A stretch of DNA of 64,000 nucleotides. Origin: Abyssibacter profundi (lineage in GTDB: Bacteria; Pseudomonadota; Gammaproteobacteria; Nevskiales; OUC007). Where the stretch lies: positions 1 to 64,000 of the forward strand of contig NZ_QEQK01000001.1 in NCBI RefSeq assembly GCF_003151135.1, written 5' to 3'. The notes beneath the pieces are model-generated. The model saw only the letters and a list, made by a program, of their open reading frames with translations, did no database searches and had not been told where the DNA came from. Of this stretch, positions 50,230-59,340 are shown in pieces (position 1 is the stretch's first letter; the number at the start of each line of letters is the position of its first letter). Both the position numbers and the translations under genes were made by a program.

Positions 50230-50265
50230 AGCCGGCGTACCCTTCGTAGGTGCGCCGGCTTTTTT
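50230..50265 (+). terminator. Intrinsic terminator of pckA
   Basis: AGCCGGCG (50230-50237) pairs with CGCCGGCT (50253-50260), with a short inner stem, and is followed by a six-T run. It lies 37 bases after the pckA stop codon. Confidence 0.9.
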
Positions 50266-50288
50266 GTGCCCATTCCAAGGAGTTCTGC

Positions 50289-50933
50289 ATGTCCGCCCGT
50301 ATTTTCTGCATCGGCCGCAATTACGTTGAGCACATTCGCGAGCTCGGCCACCCGGAAGACGGTGATTGCGTCGTGTTCATGAAACCGGCCAGCTGCCTGG
50401 TCACAGTCGGGCAAGCCATCGCGCTGCCCGTGGGCCGGGGAGCCGTACATCACGAAGCGGAACTGGTGATCCGCATTGGTCAGACGGGTCAGCGGATTTC
50501 GAGCGACTCTGCAGCCACCTTCATCGACGCCATGGGACTGGGCCTCGACCTCACCCTGCGCGACGAGCAGAACCGGTTGCGGCAAGCCGGCAAGCCCTGG
50601 GAACTGGCCAAGGCCTTCGACCATGCCGCCCCGCTCGGACCGCTCACCCCCTGGGACGGCGCCCCGGCGCTGGATGACATCGCATTCGAGTGTCACGTTA
50701 ACGGCGAGTTGCGCCAGCGGGGTCATACCGCCCATATGTTGTTCAGCATAGAACGCATTATCAGCATTCTTTCGCAGACCTGGATGCTGCGGCCGGGCGA
50801 CCTGATATACACCGGAACGCCAGCCGGCGTCGGGCCACTGGCGCCCGGCGACCACGTCAAACTGAGCAGCGATGTGCTGGAATCGGCAGAATGGACGACT
50901 GGCACGAATGACGCATTGCAAAAGATTGGCTAA
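50289..50933 (+). CDS. Fumarylacetoacetate hydrolase (FAH)-family protein, YcgM-like
   Basis: A 214-residue single-domain member of the FAH superfamily (isomerases, hydrolases or decarboxylases of 2-oxo acids). The IFCIGRNYVEHIRELGH start, the metal-binding HHEAELVIRIG segment (Glu-x-Glu type ligands) and LRPGDLIYTGTPAGVGPLAPGDHV are characteristic. The start at ATG 50289 has a textbook AAGGAG six bases upstream. The precise substrate is unknown; oxaloacetate decarboxylase/tautomerase activity is known in this clade and would fit with pckA just upstream. Confidence 0.88.
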   Translation: MSARIFCIGRNYVEHIRELGHPEDGDCVVFMKPASCLVTVGQAIALPVGRGAVHHEAELVIRIGQTGQRISSDSAATFIDAMGLGLDLTLRDEQNRLRQAGKPWELAKAFDHAAPLGPLTPWDGAPALDDIAFECHVNGELRQRGHTAHMLFSIERIISILSQTWMLRPGDLIYTGTPAGVGPLAPGDHVKLSSDVLESAEWTTGTNDALQKIG

Positions 50934-50977
50934 TGTATGCGAGCCACTTCCGACTCAAAGCTTGGGGACACCGTTTT

Positions 50978-52411
50978 ATGAAAAAGGGATTCTTGTGCCG
51001 TATTGGCCTTGCGGCCATTTGCGCCACGACATCTGCAACCGCTGTCGCCGGCACCTCGGGTGACTGGTATACCAGCGTCGGTATCGGTCTGGATGTGCCG
51101 ACAGACGCCGATGTCAGTGCCAGCACATACCGGGGCACCAATTCATTCGACGCCGGCTTCGGTCTGGAAAGCCGCATCGGCTACGACCTCGTTGGCGCGC
51201 TGCGCCCCGAAGCGTCCCTGAGCCTCGGCAACGCCGATGTCAGCACGGACAGCACCTCCGGTGAGCTGACAACCGCCTCGCTGTTCGCGAACCTCTGGTA
51301 CGACTTGGTGCCCACGTCGCGCTTCGGCCGCGTCGGCACGCTTTATCCGTACTTCGGCGGCGGCCTGGGCCTGGTCCAGTACACGCTGGAGGACTATCAG
51401 GTCGCCGGCAGTGGCGTCACCGCGTTCTCTGACGACGACATGGTGACCGCGCTGCAGATCGGTAGCGGCATTCTGCTGCCGCTGAAGAATCTGCTTTCGC
51501 TGTCCCTGGACTATCGCTTCGTCATGGGTGGCGACCCTGAAGTCGGCAATGTCGACACCGAGTACAGCGCTCACAAGGTGTATCTCGGCATTCGTTCGCC
51601 GCTGCGATTCGGCAACCCCGACAGCGACAATGACGGCGTCCCCGATGCCAATGACGCTTGCCCGACCACGCCGGCCAACATCCCGGTTGGCGCCAGCGGC
51701 TGCCCCTACGACACCGATGCTGACGGCGTAGCCGACTATGTCGACGCCTGCCCCGGCACCTTGCCGAACAGTTCGGTCGACGAGCGTGGCTGCGTGTTTG
51801 ACAGCGACGGTGACGGTGTAGGCGATGCCCTGGACCGCTGCCCCGAAACCGCTGCCGGCATGCCGGTTGACGAGTCGGGTTGTGAACTGGATTCCGACGG
51901 CGACGGCGTCCCCGATGCCCGTGACCGTTGTGCTGCCACGCCGAGCAATATCGCCGTTGACGCCAATGGTTGTTCCGCTGACGCTGACGCCGATGGCGTG
52001 AGCGACAAGATGGACCAGTGCGACAACACGCCGGCCGGTGCTGAGGTCATGACCAACGGCTGTGCGGCCGACCAGAGCCTGGTGCTCAAGGGCGTGAACT
52101 TCGAGACCAACTCCTCGAAGCTGGCACCCAATGCCACGCGCATTCTGGATGCGATTGCCGAAACCATGCGCCAGTCGCCGAACTTCTCGATCCAGATCAA
52201 CGGCCACACCGACAGCGTCGGCGCCGCCTCATACAACCGTGCACTGTCCCAGAAGCGCGCGGAAGCCGTCCGCAACTACCTGATTGCGACCGGCATCGAG
52301 GCGAGCCGCCTGAAGGCCACCGGCCTGGGCGAGTCCAACCCCATCGCGTCGAATGACACGAAGGAAGGACGTGCGCTGAACCGACGCGTTGAGATCCGCG
52401 TCCTGCGCTAA
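50978..52411 (+). CDS. OmpA-family outer-membrane protein with calcium-binding TSP3 repeats
   Basis: A 477-residue outer-membrane/peptidoglycan linker. Signal peptide (about residues 1-24), an eight-stranded barrel (about 25-215), then five thrombospondin-type-3 units of the D-x-D-x-D-G-V form (for example DSDNDGVPDANDACP and DSDGDGVPDARDRC), each with conserved cysteines. The C-terminal OmpA domain (about 355-477) has the peptidoglycan-binding INGHTDSVGAASYNRALSQKRA motif. The TSP3 linker should bind calcium and stiffen. ATG 50978 is chosen because the signal peptide begins there. A strong terminator follows. Confidence 0.93.
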   Translation: MKKGFLCRIGLAAICATTSATAVAGTSGDWYTSVGIGLDVPTDADVSASTYRGTNSFDAGFGLESRIGYDLVGALRPEASLSLGNADVSTDSTSGELTTASLFANLWYDLVPTSRFGRVGTLYPYFGGGLGLVQYTLEDYQVAGSGVTAFSDDDMVTALQIGSGILLPLKNLLSLSLDYRFVMGGDPEVGNVDTEYSAHKVYLGIRSPLRFGNPDSDNDGVPDANDACPTTPANIPVGASGCPYDTDADGVADYVDACPGTLPNSSVDERGCVFDSDGDGVGDALDRCPETAAGMPVDESGCELDSDGDGVPDARDRCAATPSNIAVDANGCSADADADGVSDKMDQCDNTPAGAEVMTNGCAADQSLVLKGVNFETNSSKLAPNATRILDAIAETMRQSPNFSIQINGHTDSVGAASYNRALSQKRAEAVRNYLIATGIEASRLKATGLGESNPIASNDTKEGRALNRRVEIRVLR

Positions 52412-52426
52412 GCGCTCATAGAGGAC

Positions 52427-52465
52427 AAAACGCCCGGTTGTCTCGTGCAACCGGGCGTTTTTTTT
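52427..52465 (+). terminator. Intrinsic terminator of the ompA-like gene
   Basis: AAAACGCCCGGTTG (52427-52440) and CAACCGGGCGTTTT (52448-52461) form a perfect 14-base stem with loop TCTCGTG, followed by an eight-T run. The inverted A/T ends would let it work in both directions. Confidence 0.95.
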
Positions 52466-52476
52466 GCCTGTCAGCC

Positions 52477-53367
52477 ATGCCCCTAACCCGGACACCACCG
52501 CTGCACCTGCTACGCACCCTGTGCGAAGTGGGCAGGCGCGGCTCATACCGTGAGGCCGCCCGGTCCCTACACATCACGCCCTCGGCCGTCAGCCACCAGA
52601 TGCGGGACCTGCAGCAGCGGCTGGGCGTCACCCTGGTGGAGCGCAGCCCGGGCGGTACCCGACTGACCCCGATGGGCGAACACTATCGACAGGCCTGTGA
52701 GACGGCCCTGACGGCGCTGGACGAAGCAACGGCGCAGACCCAGTCGCAAGCCCATCGCAAACTGCTCCGGATCACGCTGGGCCCCTTTATCGCCAGCGAG
52801 GTGGTCATCCCGGCCCTGCCCGATTTCCATCGACATCACCCGGACCTCGACATCCGCGTGGAGACCTCCATGCGCCTCGCTGATCTGGAAGCCGACGAAG
52901 CGGATATCGCATTGCGTTTTGGAGGTGCGGAGACCGCGGCCCTGGCATTGGAGCCGCTGCTGTCCATGTCGGCGCAGCCGGTGTGCGCGCCGAGCCTGCG
53001 ACAGGGCCTGCCACCCGGTGGCGAACTGCCCTTGGGTCGGACCACGCTGCTGCACTCCACAGCCGTACCAGACGCCTGGTCCGCCTGGGCAACCCAGGCC
53101 GGCATCGACACCGACGCGCTGGGCAGCGGGATCTGGTTCGACAGTTATCTGTCGCTACTGCGCGCTGCAGAGCAGGGACTCGGGGTGGCGCTGGGCCTGT
53201 TCCCCGCGGTGGAGGGATGGCTGCTCAGCGGCCGTCTCTGTCTGGCGGCTGACACTTCGCTGCCGATTCAGCCCCGCTACAACATGCTTTACCGTCGGCA
53301 GGACGCCAACTGGCCCGCCTTGCAGGCTTTTCGGGAGTGGTTGCGGGCCCTACCCGCCTTTAGATGA
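52477..53367 (+). CDS. LysR-family transcriptional regulator (GcvA-like)
   Basis: A 296-residue LysR-type regulator. The N-terminal winged helix is TPPLHLLRTLCEVGRRGSYREAARSLHITPSAVSHQMRDL (the helix-turn-helix near residues 20-55), with the GcvA/AmpR-style VSHQ recognition helix. The C-terminal effector domain has the LRFGGAE and GLGVALGLFP loops. ATG 52477 starts just after the ompA terminator. It is followed, in the same direction and 70 bases later, by the hydrolase gene, which it may regulate. Confidence 0.9.
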   Translation: MPLTRTPPLHLLRTLCEVGRRGSYREAARSLHITPSAVSHQMRDLQQRLGVTLVERSPGGTRLTPMGEHYRQACETALTALDEATAQTQSQAHRKLLRITLGPFIASEVVIPALPDFHRHHPDLDIRVETSMRLADLEADEADIALRFGGAETAALALEPLLSMSAQPVCAPSLRQGLPPGGELPLGRTTLLHSTAVPDAWSAWATQAGIDTDALGSGIWFDSYLSLLRAAEQGLGVALGLFPAVEGWLLSGRLCLAADTSLPIQPRYNMLYRRQDANWPALQAFREWLRALPAFR

Positions 53368-53377
53368 AATCTGCTCA

Positions 53378-53415
53378 TGTGACAGACGAGCATGATTCGT
53401 TTGTGCCTCGTCACA
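53378..53415. promoter_or_regulatory. Inverted repeat upstream of the alpha/beta hydrolase gene
   Basis: TGTGAC (53378-53383) and GTCACA (53410-53415) flank an inner GAG...CTC pair, giving an interrupted dyad in the 70-base gap between the LysR gene and the hydrolase gene. The spacing is too wide for a CRP site. A LysR operator or mRNA hairpin is possible. Confidence 0.35.
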
Positions 53416-53437
53416 GCGGGCCCTAGGCTCTCAACGC

Positions 53438-54304
53438 ATGAACAGTCTTCAGCTGACAACACGTGATGGCCGGGCCTTGGCGGCCTGCGAGTACGGACAC
53501 GGTTCCCGTGCGGTACTCATTGCGGGCGCGACGGGCGTCCCGCAACGCTTCTACGCTCGCTTCGCGCAGCACCTCGCCACGCGCGGACTCCGGGTGTTGA
53601 CGCTGGACTACAACGGCATCGGCCAGTCGCGCGCCACCAACGCATCACCCCGCGGCATGCGCAGCTGGGCCGAGGAAGACCTGGACGCCGGCATTTGCCA
53701 TCTGCGAGGCGCCACACCAGCCATCGCGGTCATCGGGCATTCCTTTGGCGGTCAGGCCTTGGGCTTGTGCCCGTCGAATGCAGCGGTCTGCGCGCTGGTG
53801 GGCATCTCGGCGCAATCCGGTCATTGGCGGCTGTGGGACGGCCGTCACCGGCTCTGGATGTGGGCCATGATGCACCTTGTTCTTCCAGGCGTTCTCGCGG
53901 TCCGCACCGATATACCGGGCGGCCTGCTGGGCCCCGACCCGCTGCCCGGCCCGGTGGTTCGAGAATGGACACGCTGGTGCCGGGGCCCGCACTACATCAC
54001 CGACGAACAAGGCCAGCCCCTGCGCGCCGGATTCGCCGGCTGGACGGGCAGCGCTCGGTTCTATGAGATCACCGATGACGCGCGCTATGCGCCGCCGCGC
54101 GCCGTCGCTGAACTGGCGTCTTTCTATGCCCGGGCCGAGGTCGAAATTCTGCGCCGACAGCCCCAAGACTGGGGCGTCGATAGATTGGGCCACTTCGATT
54201 TCTTTCGCCCGGCGGCCCGGGCGGGTTGGGATGAAGTCGCCGACTGGCTGACACCCCAGCTAGACGCAGCGCTTGCCGAAACCGACGCACCCATTCCTTC
54301 TTAG
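53438..54304 (+). CDS. Alpha/beta hydrolase
   Basis: A 288-residue alpha/beta-hydrolase-fold protein. The nucleophile elbow is GHSFGG near residue 105, preceded by the strand LRVLTLDYNGIGQSRAT. A C-terminal GHFDFFRPA supplies the likely catalytic histidine. There is no signal peptide, so it is cytosolic. Members with this YheT/COG4757-like look are esterases or lipases of unknown substrate. It begins a same-strand run of four genes ending with the MMPL transporter, suggesting lipid or ester chemistry. Confidence 0.85.
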   Translation: MNSLQLTTRDGRALAACEYGHGSRAVLIAGATGVPQRFYARFAQHLATRGLRVLTLDYNGIGQSRATNASPRGMRSWAEEDLDAGICHLRGATPAIAVIGHSFGGQALGLCPSNAAVCALVGISAQSGHWRLWDGRHRLWMWAMMHLVLPGVLAVRTDIPGGLLGPDPLPGPVVREWTRWCRGPHYITDEQGQPLRAGFAGWTGSARFYEITDDARYAPPRAVAELASFYARAEVEILRRQPQDWGVDRLGHFDFFRPAARAGWDEVADWLTPQLDAALAETDAPIPS

Positions 54305-54319
54305 TTCGAGCACCTGATC

Positions 54320-54796
54320 ATGACCAAAACACCCGCAACACTTGCACTTTGGCAGCGGCTCAGCAGCAAGCCCGGCGGCCGATGGCTGTTCACCCAGGGC
54401 GTCTGCCGCCGCGCACCCTATTTTTCGACGATTCGTCCACGGGTGCAGGCGCTGGACACCGGACGCTGTGTGGTTAGCAGCCGCAAGCGTCGCAGCGTGG
54501 AGAATCACATCGGCACCTTTCACGCCATCGCCATGTGCAACATGGCCGAACTGGCGGGCGGACTGGCTGCAGAAGCTACGGTCCCCGTCAGCCACCGCTG
54601 GATACCGCAGGGCATGGAGGTCGACTATCTGGCAAAAGCAGAAACCGACCTGACGACGACCTGTGTCATCGACCCACCCAGCCAATGGGAGGACCGGCAG
54701 ACACTGCTCACCCCGGTGGACGTCCGTGATGCGGAGGGCAACGTCGTCTTCCGCGCGCGCATCCGCATGTACGTTTCGAAAAAACCGTCGCGCTAA
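54320..54796 (+). CDS. DUF4442 hotdog-fold thioesterase-like protein
   Basis: A 158-residue hotdog-fold protein of the DUF4442 family, related to PaaI/YbgC-type acyl-CoA thioesterases. Conserved parts are the FSTIRPRVQALDTGRCVVS strand, the SVENHIGTFHAIAMCNMAELAGGL helix (the central hotdog helix) and MEVDYLAKAETDLT. The catalytic acidic residue of true thioesterases is not certain here. It follows the hydrolase gene by 15 bases and is likely co-transcribed with it. Confidence 0.82.
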   Translation: MTKTPATLALWQRLSSKPGGRWLFTQGVCRRAPYFSTIRPRVQALDTGRCVVSSRKRRSVENHIGTFHAIAMCNMAELAGGLAAEATVPVSHRWIPQGMEVDYLAKAETDLTTTCVIDPPSQWEDRQTLLTPVDVRDAEGNVVFRARIRMYVSKKPSR

Positions 54797-54873
54797 GCAC
54801 CCCCGGTCGGCCGGTCAAGGGACCGGGCAGCCGCCTGCTTGACACGCTGGCCCCGCGCGCTACCGTCGGCGAT

Positions 54874-55677
54874 ATGTCGAACTTCATCACCGCGCGTGGC
54901 CGGTTGGCTGCCACCCTCTTGTTCGCGGTCTGCCTGCCTGCAGCGGCGCAGACCGCAACACCCACCGCCGAGGAGCTGGCGCGCTGTGCGCGCGCCAACG
55001 CCCCCAGCGAGACCTTCAAGCAGCACGCAGAGTTAGAGACCGTGCGGGCCGACGGAGACGCGCGCACGCTTTATATCCGTCTGCTGGCGCGCAAGAGCCG
55101 GGACGGCGTCGATGCCAATCTGCGCGTCCTCAATCCGCCGGACCTGTCGGGCATGTCATTTCTCGTACTGGCCGACGCGGAGGACGGCGACGCGATGTTC
55201 ACCTACGTCCCGGCACTGCAACGGTCGCGGCGCGTGAGCGGGAATGCATCCAGCCAAAGCCTTTGGGGCACGGACTTCACCTACGCCGATGTCCGCCAAT
55301 TGCTGGGCACCGTGGACGGAGGGACGGCCACCCGACAACCGGACAGCACCTACCGTGACGAGCCGGTCCATGTTCTGGATCTGGTGCCTGCCGCAACAGC
55401 CGAGGTCGATTACGCACGCATCATCATGGCGCTGGAGCCAGCGAACTGCGTCCCCGTACATGTCCGATTCATCAACCATGCAGATGCCGTGATCCGGGAA
55501 CTGGAAGTCGACCCGACTAGTATCGAGCAGGCCGGAGAGCGGCATTTCGCCCGTCGTATGACCATGTACAACCGGCAGACTCAGAGCCGGACTCGGGTGG
55601 AGCTATCACGCGTGGAATTTGACGAGTCCATCCCCCGTCGCGCCTTTCATCCCCGCGGTTACGAGTCGGTGGATTGA
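54874..55677 (+). CDS. LolA-like outer-membrane lipoprotein-sorting family protein
   Basis: A 267-residue periplasmic protein with signal peptide (RLAATLLFAVCLPAAAQ). It belongs to the LolA-superfamily group that accompanies MMPL/RND transporters: MFTYVPALQRSRRVSG followed by SQSLWGTDFTYADV is characteristic. The half-barrel fold binds lipids or lipoproteins, so it may receive a substrate from the transporter. Its stop codon overlaps the TTG start of the transporter gene (TTGA), which supports a functional pair. Confidence 0.87.
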   Translation: MSNFITARGRLAATLLFAVCLPAAAQTATPTAEELARCARANAPSETFKQHAELETVRADGDARTLYIRLLARKSRDGVDANLRVLNPPDLSGMSFLVLADAEDGDAMFTYVPALQRSRRVSGNASSQSLWGTDFTYADVRQLLGTVDGGTATRQPDSTYRDEPVHVLDLVPAATAEVDYARIIMALEPANCVPVHVRFINHADAVIRELEVDPTSIEQAGERHFARRMTMYNRQTQSRTRVELSRVEFDESIPRRAFHPRGYESVD

Positions 55678-58355
55678 ACAGACCGCTTGCGTCACCCGCC
55701 ATGCCCGCGGGCCAAGGCCTGCTGCCCGCCGCGTTCGGGGCGCTGGTGGCCTTAGCGGTGGCGATCTGGCTCGGCATGGGCCCCGGGGGACTTCATTTCG
55801 ACCCGAGCACCGATGCGCTCATCGCACCGGAGGACCTGCAGGCTGACGGACCGGCTGCAGAAGAGTTGATGATGTTGCTGTCGGCCGACAGCGGACTGCA
55901 CCGGGAGCAGCTCACCGCCATCGATCAGATCACCCGGCAGATCGAGGCGGCGGGTCAGCAGGCCCAGGTCCGCGCCCTGACCACGGTGCAGATCCCCGTT
56001 GACCTGGCCGATAGCGTGGAGCTGGTGTCCATTCGCGACTGGCTGACGTCCCCACCCATTCAGGCTCGCATCGCACTCGATGCGCTTCTGACCCACCCGC
56101 TGGTCGTCGGACGCCTGGTCTCCGAGAACCAACAATCTGCGGGTGTGCTGGTGACGCTGGCGAGCGAGCTGTCCCCTAGCGAGGCGCGCGATGAGGCCGC
56201 ACGGCTGGTCGACACGGCGCGTCGGGCCACTGAGGCGACGGGCCTGGGCTTCGCCGCGACCGGTACGCCGCTGATCGCCGCCGCCGTCACCGACGGGCTC
56301 CGCTTACAGCTTCAGCAAAGCCTGCCGCTGCTGGCACTGGCTTTTGTGGCGGTGTTGCTGCTGGCCTTTCGCTGCATCCGCCTGGTGCTGGTCGCGGTCG
56401 GGTCGGTTGCACTGGCCGTAATAGCCGGCCTTGCCGCGCTGGCGGCCATCGGTGGCACGTTGAATCTGGTCACCACGCTCATTGTTCCGCTTATCGCCAC
56501 ATTGACCGTGGCCTACCAGATGCATTTGCTGTCAGCGGCCGAAGCACACGCCTCGCCGCAACAGGCAGCGCGGGCCATCGCCCTGCCGCTGCTGGTCACC
56601 GCGCTCACCACGGCGCTCGGGCTCCTGGCCCTGGCCGTCCATCCGACGCCAGCCATTCGATCCTTTGCGCTGGCCTCGGCCATGGGCGTGCTCGCCAGCG
56701 CATTGATCACGCGGTACTGGTCGCCCCAGGCGCTCTCCGCCCTGGGTGCCTGCCCGCGCAGCCAAGGCCTGCTGGATCAGTGGCTGGAGGCCCTCGCCAA
56801 GACCACGGCAGGCTGGAGCGCACGCCACGGCCGCTGGATCCTCCGGATTGCGGTGCTGTCTGTGATCTTCGGCGCGGCCGGGGCGCTGCAACTGCGAACC
56901 GAAGCCAACCTGGTGGACGACCTGCCGGCAGATAATCCAGTCCGGCAAGAGTTCGCCACCGTCACCCAGGCGCTGTGGAGTACGCATGGCTTCTCGCTGC
57001 AAGTGCGCAGCGCCACACCCGGGGCCGCGCTCCAACCCGACCTGCTGCAAGCGCTGGACGCCCTGCAGCAATGGCTGGCAACCCAGCCCGAAATCGATGG
57101 CAGCTACGGCCTGACCAATATTCTCCGCGAGCTCAATGGGTTGTTCAGTGGACAGACCAACGCATTGCCCGACAACCCGATACTCGCCAAGCAATTGCTG
57201 ATCGCAGCAGCCCCGGACGATGTGTACGACTACACCAATCTGAAGTTCTCGACCTCGCGCCTGCACATCGGTACCGCCGTTCAGAACACGCGTCAGATCA
57301 CGGCGTTGGTGGAGCGCATCGAGCGTCGCCTGGCAGCGCTGCCAGCCGGCCTGGATGCGCAGCTAACAGGCACGCCCATCACGTTTTCGCGGACGGTTAA
57401 CAAGCTCACGGGCGGGCAGGCGGTGTCGTTTCTCGCCGCGTTTGCGGCGATCTTCGTGATTCTTGCCGTGGTCTTTGCCTCAGCGCGAGCCGCGGCCTTT
57501 GCCATCCTGCCCAATATCGTGCCGGTCGCCTTGTTCTTCGGCCTCATCGGCTGGATGGGGCTGCCACTCGGCCCCACCACGGCGCTCGTGGCCTGCATCG
57601 TGCTGGGGATCGCGGTCGACGATACGCTGCACTACCTGGTGCGCTTCAACGAGCGGGCGCGTGAAATGGCGGATGCCCGCGACGCCACACAACAAACGCT
57701 GCGCGACGTGATCCGACCGATCACCCTGACCACGGTGGCCACCTGCCTCGGCTTTCTGACCCTCAGCATCAGCCCCTTCGAGTCTCAGGTGCTGTTCGGC
57801 TGGCTGGCGGCCGCGACCCTGGCCATTGCCTGGCTTTGCGATCTGACCGTGGCACCTGCCGTCGGGCTGCGCGCCGACCTGGTCACGCTGTGGGATGTGC
57901 TGCGTGTCGACCTCGGCAAGGCCCCGCAGGACAGCATCCCGCTACTCGACGGCATGTCGCCGCGCCAGGCCCGCCTGTTCGCCTTGTTGTCGAATCTACG
58001 CACCATCCCCGCGGGCACCCAGTTCATCCGAGAAGGGGATCTGGCGCATGACATCTACGTCATCGTGGAAGGGCGCGCACGGGTTTGGGTCGATCGCCAG
58101 GGTGAAGCGGTGACCATCAACACCGTGGCTCGCGGCACGACACTGGGCGAAACGGGCTACTTCGCGTCGCGGCGCACAGCCAGCGTCACGGCCGAGACGA
58201 ATCTCCGGGTTCTGGATTTCGATACCGACGATCTCGAGCGCCTACGCCAGCGTCACCCTCGGGTGGCTGCACTGGTCTATCGCAATCTCAACAGCATCCA
58301 GGCGGAACGCCTGGCTCGGGCGACCCGCCAGATCGCGGATCACCACTGCGACTAA
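55674..58355 (+). CDS. MMPL/RND-family transporter with a C-terminal cyclic-nucleotide-binding domain
   Basis: An 893-residue inner-membrane exporter. It has two RND halves: TM1, a large periplasmic loop, TM2-6 (LLALAFVAVLLLAFRCIRLVLVAVGSVAL onward), then TM7, a second loop and TM8-12 (AFAAIFVILAVVFASARAAAFAI, with GIAVDDTLHYLVRFNERARE as the conserved proton-relay motif). Residues 776-893 are a cNMP-binding domain (AGTQFIREGDLAHDIYVIVEGRARVWV, then TLGETGYFASRRTASVTAETNLRVL), unusual for MMPL proteins. The start is TTG 55674, overlapping the previous stop; ATG 55701 is an alternative. Lipid or hopanoid-type substrates are typical for the family. Confidence 0.9.
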   Translation: MNRPLASPAMPAGQGLLPAAFGALVALAVAIWLGMGPGGLHFDPSTDALIAPEDLQADGPAAEELMMLLSADSGLHREQLTAIDQITRQIEAAGQQAQVRALTTVQIPVDLADSVELVSIRDWLTSPPIQARIALDALLTHPLVVGRLVSENQQSAGVLVTLASELSPSEARDEAARLVDTARRATEATGLGFAATGTPLIAAAVTDGLRLQLQQSLPLLALAFVAVLLLAFRCIRLVLVAVGSVALAVIAGLAALAAIGGTLNLVTTLIVPLIATLTVAYQMHLLSAAEAHASPQQAARAIALPLLVTALTTALGLLALAVHPTPAIRSFALASAMGVLASALITRYWSPQALSALGACPRSQGLLDQWLEALAKTTAGWSARHGRWILRIAVLSVIFGAAGALQLRTEANLVDDLPADNPVRQEFATVTQALWSTHGFSLQVRSATPGAALQPDLLQALDALQQWLATQPEIDGSYGLTNILRELNGLFSGQTNALPDNPILAKQLLIAAAPDDVYDYTNLKFSTSRLHIGTAVQNTRQITALVERIERRLAALPAGLDAQLTGTPITFSRTVNKLTGGQAVSFLAAFAAIFVILAVVFASARAAAFAILPNIVPVALFFGLIGWMGLPLGPTTALVACIVLGIAVDDTLHYLVRFNERAREMADARDATQQTLRDVIRPITLTTVATCLGFLTLSISPFESQVLFGWLAAATLAIAWLCDLTVAPAVGLRADLVTLWDVLRVDLGKAPQDSIPLLDGMSPRQARLFALLSNLRTIPAGTQFIREGDLAHDIYVIVEGRARVWVDRQGEAVTINTVARGTTLGETGYFASRRTASVTAETNLRVLDFDTDDLERLRQRHPRVAALVYRNLNSIQAERLARATRQIADHHCD

Positions 58356-59257
58356 CGCTGGCCGCGCGTCTGCTGCTCCAGCGTGTCGATCAGGGCGTCC
58401 TTCTCCTCCCAGATCGCAGCCACCCAGCGCTGGGCCGCCTTGCGCGTACCCAGGTCGCTGCTGTAATCACCCGCCGCCAACGCCTCCGGCGCCTGCAGTT
58501 CACGGGCATCGACAATGATTTCCGGAATGCGACCGCAGAATAAATCCCAGGTGGTCCAGGGACCATTAACGTAGTAGAAGGTCACATCGAGCACGGCATC
58601 GAGCTTTTCGCCGATGGCGCGAATGGCGTAGGAAACGCCGCCGGCACGCGGCTTGAGCAGATGCTTGTAGGGGGACTGCTGCGCTGCGTGCTTGGCCGGT
58701 GTACGCCGCGTGCCTTCGACAAAGTTGAAGATCGTGACCTGACGGTCGCCGTAGCGTGCGAACATCCGTCGCGTCGTCTCCACATCGCGACCCACCAGGC
58801 TGGGATCCGCTGCGATTTGCTCCCGGGTGTAACGCTTCATGAAGGGGAAATCGATAGCCCAGACCACCTGTCCGACAACGGGCAACCAGATCAGCTGTTG
58901 CTTGATGAAAATCTTGTAGGGCGGCACGCGGTCGGTAAAGGCCACCATCATGGCAAAGAGGTCATTCCAGCTCAGATGGTTTGCGATCAGCAGATAGCTG
59001 CGATCCCGGCGCAGGTTGTCCGTTCCACGAATCGTCCAGCGTGTGGGCGTCAGGTGTCGGAGCAACCAACCGTTAAAGGCACACCAACAGCGGTGGGCGA
59101 CCCACTCCATGGCCTGCACCACGCGGGAGCGCACGCGCCCCCAGGTGAGGAACTTCAGCGGCATGATGGCGAAGATGATGGCGCCGAAGAACAGGGTGTG
59201 CAGACACACCAACAGGGCGAGCAACACGCCCCTCACCGGACCCAGGATTCGATTCAT
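58352..59257 (-). CDS. Acyltransferase, PlsC/YihG type
   Basis: A 301-residue membrane-bound acyltransferase that probably acylates lysophosphatidic acid or a related lipid. One or two N-terminal membrane segments are followed by the catalytic HxxxxD motif (NHLSWND, near residue 94) and the substrate-binding FNFVEGTRRTPAK block near residue 178. The residue arrangement resembles E. coli YihG rather than PlsC proper. It is convergent with the MMPL gene; their stop codons overlap by three bases. Confidence 0.9.
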   Translation of the reverse strand: MNRILGPVRGVLLALLVCLHTLFFGAIIFAIMPLKFLTWGRVRSRVVQAMEWVAHRCWCAFNGWLLRHLTPTRWTIRGTDNLRRDRSYLLIANHLSWNDLFAMMVAFTDRVPPYKIFIKQQLIWLPVVGQVVWAIDFPFMKRYTREQIAADPSLVGRDVETTRRMFARYGDRQVTIFNFVEGTRRTPAKHAAQQSPYKHLLKPRAGGVSYAIRAIGEKLDAVLDVTFYYVNGPWTTWDLFCGRIPEIIVDARELQAPEALAAGDYSSDLGTRKAAQRWVAAIWEEKDALIDTLEQQTRGQR

Positions 59258-59340
59258 TCGGGACTCCTCGCCTTCCCCATGCGGATGGCGCAGCTGACTG
59301 CTGACGCGCCGGACCGCTGATAATGCCAGTTGGCCTGCGC

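Noticed and set aside
51143-52207. 354-residue minus-strand open frame opposite the OmpA-like gene
   Set aside because: It mirrors the TSP3 repeats on the other strand and has no recognisable domain.
53378-53415. CRP binding site upstream of the hydrolase gene
   Set aside because: The half sites TGTGAC and GTCACA are separated by 26 bases instead of the about six needed.
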